Shown here in pieces: positions 60,497 to 64,000 of a DNA stretch of 64,000 nt (within the stretch, counting starts at the first letter, position 1; each line of letters opens with the position of its first letter). A program made the position numbers and the translations under genes. The stretch is from positions 1 to 64,000 of the forward strand of contig NZ_WBOS01000003.1 of the NCBI RefSeq assembly GCF_008923245.1, written 5' to 3'. This stretch comes from Cytobacillus depressus (lineage in GTDB: Bacteria; Bacillota; Bacilli; Bacillales; Cytobacillaceae). Under the pieces are notes generated by a model that was given only the letters and a program-made list of their open reading frames with translations, searched no databases and had not been told where the DNA came from.

Positions 60497-61498
60497 ATGT
60501 TTGCAAGGGATATTGGGATTGACTTAGGGACGGCGAACGTACTGATTCATGTGAAGGGCCGCGGGATTGTTTTAAATGAACCAGCAGTCGTAGCGATTGA
60601 TAAGAATACGAATAAAGTACTAGCTGTTGGTGAAGAAGCACGCCGAATGGTTGGACGGACACCGGGGAATATTGCTGCAATACGTCCGCTTCGAGACGGA
60701 GTGATTGCAGATTTTGATGTAACAGAAGCAATGCTGAAGCATTTTATCAACAAGTTAAATGTGAAAGGCTTTTTATCGAAGCCGCGGATATTGATTTGCT
60801 GCCCAACAAATATCACAAGTGTAGAGCAAAAGGCGATTAAGGAAGCAGCAGAAAAAAGCGGCGGTAAGAAAATCTACTTAGAGGAAGAGCCAAAAGTTGC
60901 TGCAATCGGCGCTGGCATGGACATTTTCCAACCGAGCGGAAATATGGTCGTTGACATTGGTGGAGGAACTACAGATGTTGCAGTTCTTTCAATGGGTGAC
61001 ATCGTTACAGCTTCTTCAATTAAAATGGCAGGGGATGCTTTTGACAGCGAGATCCTTCAATATATTAAACGTGAATACAAATTATTAATCGGAGAAAGAA
61101 CAGCCGAAAATATTAAAACAAGCATTGGAACGGTATTCCCAGGCTTAAAGAGCGAAGAAATGGAAATTCGCGGACGTGATATGGTTTCCGGCCTTCCAAG
61201 AACGATTACTGTTCGTTCAGACGAGATCGAACGTGCATTAAGGGAATCTGTTTCCGTTATCGTACAGGCAGCAAAAAGCGTTCTAGAACGTACACCACCT
61301 GAATTATCAGCAGATATCATTGACCGCGGTGTCATTCTTACAGGCGGAGGAGCGTTACTGCATGGCATTGATACTCTTCTTGCTGAAGAACTTAAAGTGC
61401 CTGTCCTTATTGCTGAAAATCCAATGGATTGCGTGGCGATCGGTACCGGCGTCATGCTTGATAATATTGATAAGCTTCCAAGACGCAAGCTAGGATAA
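60497..61498 (+). CDS. mbl: MreB-like cytoskeletal protein Mbl
   Basis: 333 residues, actin-fold protein. Phosphate loops DIGIDLGTANVLIHVKGRG and DIGGGTTDVAVLS and the adenosine loop TGGGALLHGID are visible. Forms membrane filaments directing lateral wall synthesis. The location between spoIIID and flhO identifies it as Mbl rather than MreB. The start at 60497 gives the usual MFARDIGID; AGGAGG is 12 bases upstream and GAGAG closer. Confidence 0.95.
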   Translation: MFARDIGIDLGTANVLIHVKGRGIVLNEPAVVAIDKNTNKVLAVGEEARRMVGRTPGNIAAIRPLRDGVIADFDVTEAMLKHFINKLNVKGFLSKPRILICCPTNITSVEQKAIKEAAEKSGGKKIYLEEEPKVAAIGAGMDIFQPSGNMVVDIGGGTTDVAVLSMGDIVTASSIKMAGDAFDSEILQYIKREYKLLIGERTAENIKTSIGTVFPGLKSEEMEIRGRDMVSGLPRTITVRSDEIERALRESVSVIVQAAKSVLERTPPELSADIIDRGVILTGGGALLHGIDTLLAEELKVPVLIAENPMDCVAIGTGVMLDNIDKLPRRKLG

Positions 61499-61525
61499 TT
61501 TTAGAACAGTGGAGATCGAGTGTAA

Positions 61526-61557
61526 AGCCGAAAAGGGTTTTCGCTCGGTTTTTTTAT
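61526..61557 (+). terminator. Intrinsic terminator after mbl
   Basis: GCCGAAAA/TTTTCGCTCGGT can form overlapping stems, followed by seven T. The rest of the gap to flhO is A/T rich, with a TATAAT at about 61711 lacking a clear -35. Confidence 0.75.
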
Positions 61558-61784
61558 ACTTCAAATAAATACGAATGTATGTTCCTGTATAGATGATAAC
61601 AAATATTCGAATAAATAACAAGCCTCCCCTCCATAAAGTTTTAAAAAAACAAAGTTTCTACAAATATCTGCTATTTCTTTCAAAATCTAATGTATATTTT
61701 GCAGATTTTTTCTATAATAGGGGTAAGTGAAAAATGACGGATGATACATAGCTATTTTCAAAAGTATTTTAATGAGGTGGACTT

Positions 61785-62606
61785 ATGTTCAGAGGGTTTT
61801 ATACAGTTGCGTCCGGGATGGCTGCTCAGCAGAGACGAACCGAGATGTTAACAAATAATATGGCTAATGCGAATACTCCAGGCTTTAAAGCCGATCAATC
61901 CACATTAAGGGCTTTTCCAGAAATGTTATTGCAGCGGTTTGACCAGCAAAACATCCCAACGGAAAATGGGCTTAAACTGCCTTTTAATAAAAAAATTGGC
62001 ACTCTCAATACGGGAGTTTATTTGCAGGAAGCCATCCCTAACTTTATTCAAGGGGATTTAAAGGAGACAGGCCTGCAGACAGATTTGGCTTTATTGAACG
62101 TCTCCATGCCAGCTAACGGCAGTGTTTATTTCACAGTTGCCGGCGCAAATGGAGATCAGCAGTATACGAGAAATGGGAACTTTACCGTTGATGGAGATGG
62201 TTTTCTTACAACAGCAAGCGGTCACTTTGTATTAGATGAAACGGGAAATCGCATTCAGCTAGCGAGCGATCGGTTTACTCTTAGTGAAGACGGTGTGCTA
62301 ACAGGAGAAAATGGCAAAAGAGCAAGATTGGGTGTTGCGTTTGCAGAGGATTCAAACCGCCTTATCAAGCAAGGAGATGGGTTCTACCGAACGGAGAATG
62401 GAAATACCCTTCCGACTGCTTATAACGTGGCAGGTGCTCAATTTAAGCTTCAGCAAGGGTTTATCGAGCGATCCAACGTCGATGTTGGCAAAACAATGAC
62501 AGAAATGCTGTCCGCCTACCGTGCTTTTGAGGCAAATCAGAAAGTATTACAGGCTTATGATCGCAGTATGGAAAAAGTGGCGAATGAGGTTGGACGAGTC
62601 GGTTAA
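61785..62606 (+). CDS. flhO: Flagellar basal-body rod protein FlhO
   Basis: 273 residues. N-terminal FYTVASGMAAQQRRTEMLTNNMANANTPGFKA (in part) is the rod/hook signature; C-terminal NVDVGKTMTEMLSAYRAFEANQKVLQAYD (in part) completes the flg_bbr pattern. FlgF/FlgG-like distal rod component. Start after GAGGTGG. Confidence 0.95.
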   Translation: MFRGFYTVASGMAAQQRRTEMLTNNMANANTPGFKADQSTLRAFPEMLLQRFDQQNIPTENGLKLPFNKKIGTLNTGVYLQEAIPNFIQGDLKETGLQTDLALLNVSMPANGSVYFTVAGANGDQQYTRNGNFTVDGDGFLTTASGHFVLDETGNRIQLASDRFTLSEDGVLTGENGKRARLGVAFAEDSNRLIKQGDGFYRTENGNTLPTAYNVAGAQFKLQQGFIERSNVDVGKTMTEMLSAYRAFEANQKVLQAYDRSMEKVANEVGRVG

Positions 62607-62684
62607 TTCTTAATGATTTATCTAGGAATCGGGACCCTATTACATTTGGAGTTCAAGAAAATTAACCGATAAAGGGAGATAACG

Positions 62685-63527
62685 ATGAATAGGACAATGA
62701 TTACGGCGCAAAATACATTAACTCAGCTCCAAAAGCAAATGGATATTGTTAGTCATAATATGGCAAACATCGATACAACAGGCTATAAGCGGAGAGAAGC
62801 AAGCTTCACAGATTTGCTTTTCCAGCAATTTAATAACCAGACACTTCCTCAATTAGAGACGAATCGCTTAACGCCAAATGGCATTCGGCAAGGGGTAGGG
62901 GCTAAGCTGGCCCAATCACAAATGGTAGGGAGCCAGGGAAGCGTGAAAACGACCGAACGATCTCTTGATTTTGCTTTTACAACTGAGGGACAATACTTTA
63001 AAGTGCTAGAGCAAGGGGAGAACGGGTCTTCCATTCGCTATACGAGGGATGGGGCATTTTACTTAACACCCTTATCGCCAAATGAAACGATGCTTGTTAC
63101 AGGAAGTGGCCATCCGGTTTTGGATGAGAATAATAATCCGATTACCATTAACGGCCCGATAAAGGAATTTTCTTTACAGGACAATGGCCGTGTATTGGTT
63201 TCAATGAATAACGGTAGTACGGTTGAGTTCAATCTAGGAGTTGTCCAGGTCAAGAAATCTCAATTCTTTGAGCAAAAGGGTGAAAACCTCCTTGGACTTC
63301 CGGAAAATTTTGCGGAATTAAATACGTCGATGGATGAAATTTTAACAGAGTTAAATGGCCCTTTAAGAAATCAAATTGCCATTCAGCAAGGCGCACTTGA
63401 GCAATCAAATGTTGATATGTCTAAGGAAATGCCAGAATTGATTACTCTTCAGCGAGCCTATCAGTTTCAATCGAGATCCATTTCAATTGCTGACCAGATG
63501 ATGGGACTTATCAACGGAATTCGTTAA
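62685..63527 (+). CDS. flhP: Flagellar basal-body rod protein FlhP
   Basis: 280 residues, paralogue of FlhO. N-terminal QKQMDIVSHNMANIDTTGYKRRE and C-terminal LEQSNVDMSKEMPELITLQRAYQFQSRS (in part) are the rod-protein signatures. Start after GGGAGAT, 78 bases downstream of flhO, same transcript. Confidence 0.95.
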   Translation: MNRTMITAQNTLTQLQKQMDIVSHNMANIDTTGYKRREASFTDLLFQQFNNQTLPQLETNRLTPNGIRQGVGAKLAQSQMVGSQGSVKTTERSLDFAFTTEGQYFKVLEQGENGSSIRYTRDGAFYLTPLSPNETMLVTGSGHPVLDENNNPITINGPIKEFSLQDNGRVLVSMNNGSTVEFNLGVVQVKKSQFFEQKGENLLGLPENFAELNTSMDEILTELNGPLRNQIAIQQGALEQSNVDMSKEMPELITLQRAYQFQSRSISIADQMMGLINGIR

Positions 63528-63532
63528 AAGGG

Positions 63533-63685
63533 GTTGTTCAAAAAGTCCGGGAAAAACTCCTCGAAAAAGAAGAACACTTTTTCTTCGTGCGAGGAAAATG
63601 CTCGAAGCGACCAGCTAGCGTTCCGGTGCTCGGAGGCTGCGCTTCCTTGAACTTCTCGGCTCTTTTTGTCCTCCTTTTTGAACAC
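63533..63685. repeat. Imperfect palindromic element of about 150 bp (MITE-like)
   Basis: Inverted ends TGTTCAAAAAG and CTTTTTGAACA, with further partial inverted pairing inside (GAAAAACTCCTCG, and GGCTCTTTTTGTCCTCC). No ORF. Similar GTTGTTCAAAAAG-ended elements are common in Bacillus genomes. It fills the space between flhP and the next gene. Confidence 0.7.
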
Positions 63686-63704
63686 ATACTAAAGGGGAAT
63701 AAAC

Positions 63705-63977
63705 ATGTCATTGAACAACAATAATCAAGAAGCAGCGAATACGCGTGAACAACTAAAGAAAGAACGCAAAATCAAAACGGAAAAAATACGTAATCGCCGC
63801 ATACGGGTGCGTTTAATTCCGATTTGGCTGCGGATTATCATTGTTGCCTTTTTAATTTGTATAAGCGGGATTGCTGGCGCTGCCTTCGGATACGGCGCTA
63901 TGGGCGGTGGCAATGTGAAGGAAATTTTTAATAAATCCACCTGGACGCATATTATTGATCTTGTGGATAAGGACTAA
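63705..63977 (+). CDS. EpuA-like small membrane protein (annotated in databases as RNA polymerase subunit beta)
   Basis: 90 residues. A very basic cytoplasmic N-terminus (about 40 residues), one transmembrane helix (WLRIIIVAFLICISGIAGAAFGYGAMG) and a short tail ending DLVDKD. Resembles the DNA-directed RNA polymerase subunit beta/EpuA family (PF11772), whose name is misleading. Function unknown. Start after AAAGGGG. Confidence 0.75.
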   Translation: MSLNNNNQEAANTREQLKKERKIKTEKIRNRRIRVRLIPIWLRIIIVAFLICISGIAGAAFGYGAMGGGNVKEIFNKSTWTHIIDLVDKD

Positions 63978-64000
63978 AAAGGGACCCTAGTTCCCTTTTT
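63975..64000 (+). terminator. Intrinsic terminator at the window end
   Basis: AAAAAGGGA/TCCCTTTTT with a seven-base loop; the T-run reaches the window edge. Confidence 0.8.

Overview
The window looks like a chromosomal segment of a spore-forming, flagellated member of the Bacillaceae. Gene content and order follow the Bacillus subtilis ywk-ywp neighbourhood: prfA-prmC, spoIIR-ywlB-ywlC, mntP, ywlE, rpiB (ywlF), ywlG, glyA, upp, mnaA, the atp operon, ywzB-ywmB-murAA-spoIID-spoIIQ, spoIIID, mbl, flhO-flhP. It differs from B. subtilis in carrying an 11-gene nuo (complex I) operon and an inserted six-gene surface-polysaccharide/signalling operon. I saw no rRNA, tRNA, CRISPR array, prophage or intact insertion sequence.

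Layout. 1-2.4 kb: a 52-bp tandem repeat array and a divergent serine hydroxymethyltransferase paralogue. 2.4-4.4 kb: release factor 1 and its methyltransferase. 4.9-15.3 kb, minus strand: an operon encoding an Hpt-REC-GGDEF-REC protein, a HEAT-repeat membrane protein, a processive family 2 glycosyltransferase, a large membrane-anchored glycosidase-like protein, a single-domain response regulator and a hybrid histidine kinase. It has a good promoter and a structured, terminator-bearing leader. 15.7-26.6 kb: the spoIIR-to-mnaA housekeeping block with a cluster of DnaA boxes at ywlB/ywlC. 27-29.3 kb: a secreted Vpr-like subtilase. 29.4-37.1 kb: atpZ-I-B-E-F-H-A-G-D-C. 37.8-39.8 kb: an AlkD-type protein and a NERD protein. 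41.3-52.1 kb: nuoA-B-C-D-H-I-J-K-L-M-N. 52.3-63.9 kb: cell-wall, sporulation, shape and flagellar rod genes.

The most unusual feature is the intergenic DNA. Four arrays (about 4.48-4.90, 37.14-37.67, 39.84-40.68 and 55.24-56.25 kb) are built from one 52-bp unit: a 37-bp interrupted dyad (AAAACG, 6 bases, ATGAR, 3 bases, TTCAT, 6 bases, CGTTTT) plus a 15-bp linker. There are more than 50 copies. The first array (1-414) has an unrelated sequence with a different dyad but the same 52-bp period, which is five turns of B-DNA. Two further dispersed families occur: a modular multi-hairpin element of the TCTAGCT/GGCGCC type (at least eight copies, one inside the atp operon) and a two-stem element (three copies, one in the prfA leader, one interrupted by pieces of the first family).

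Functionally, complex I and F1Fo-ATP synthase provide respiration and ATP. murAA, mnaA and mbl serve the envelope. spoIIR, spoIID, spoIIQ, spoIIID and ywmB belong to sporulation. The minus-strand operon probably links a phosphorelay and cyclic-di-GMP to exopolysaccharide production. Calls rest on reading motifs, gene order and start signals by eye; no database search was possible.
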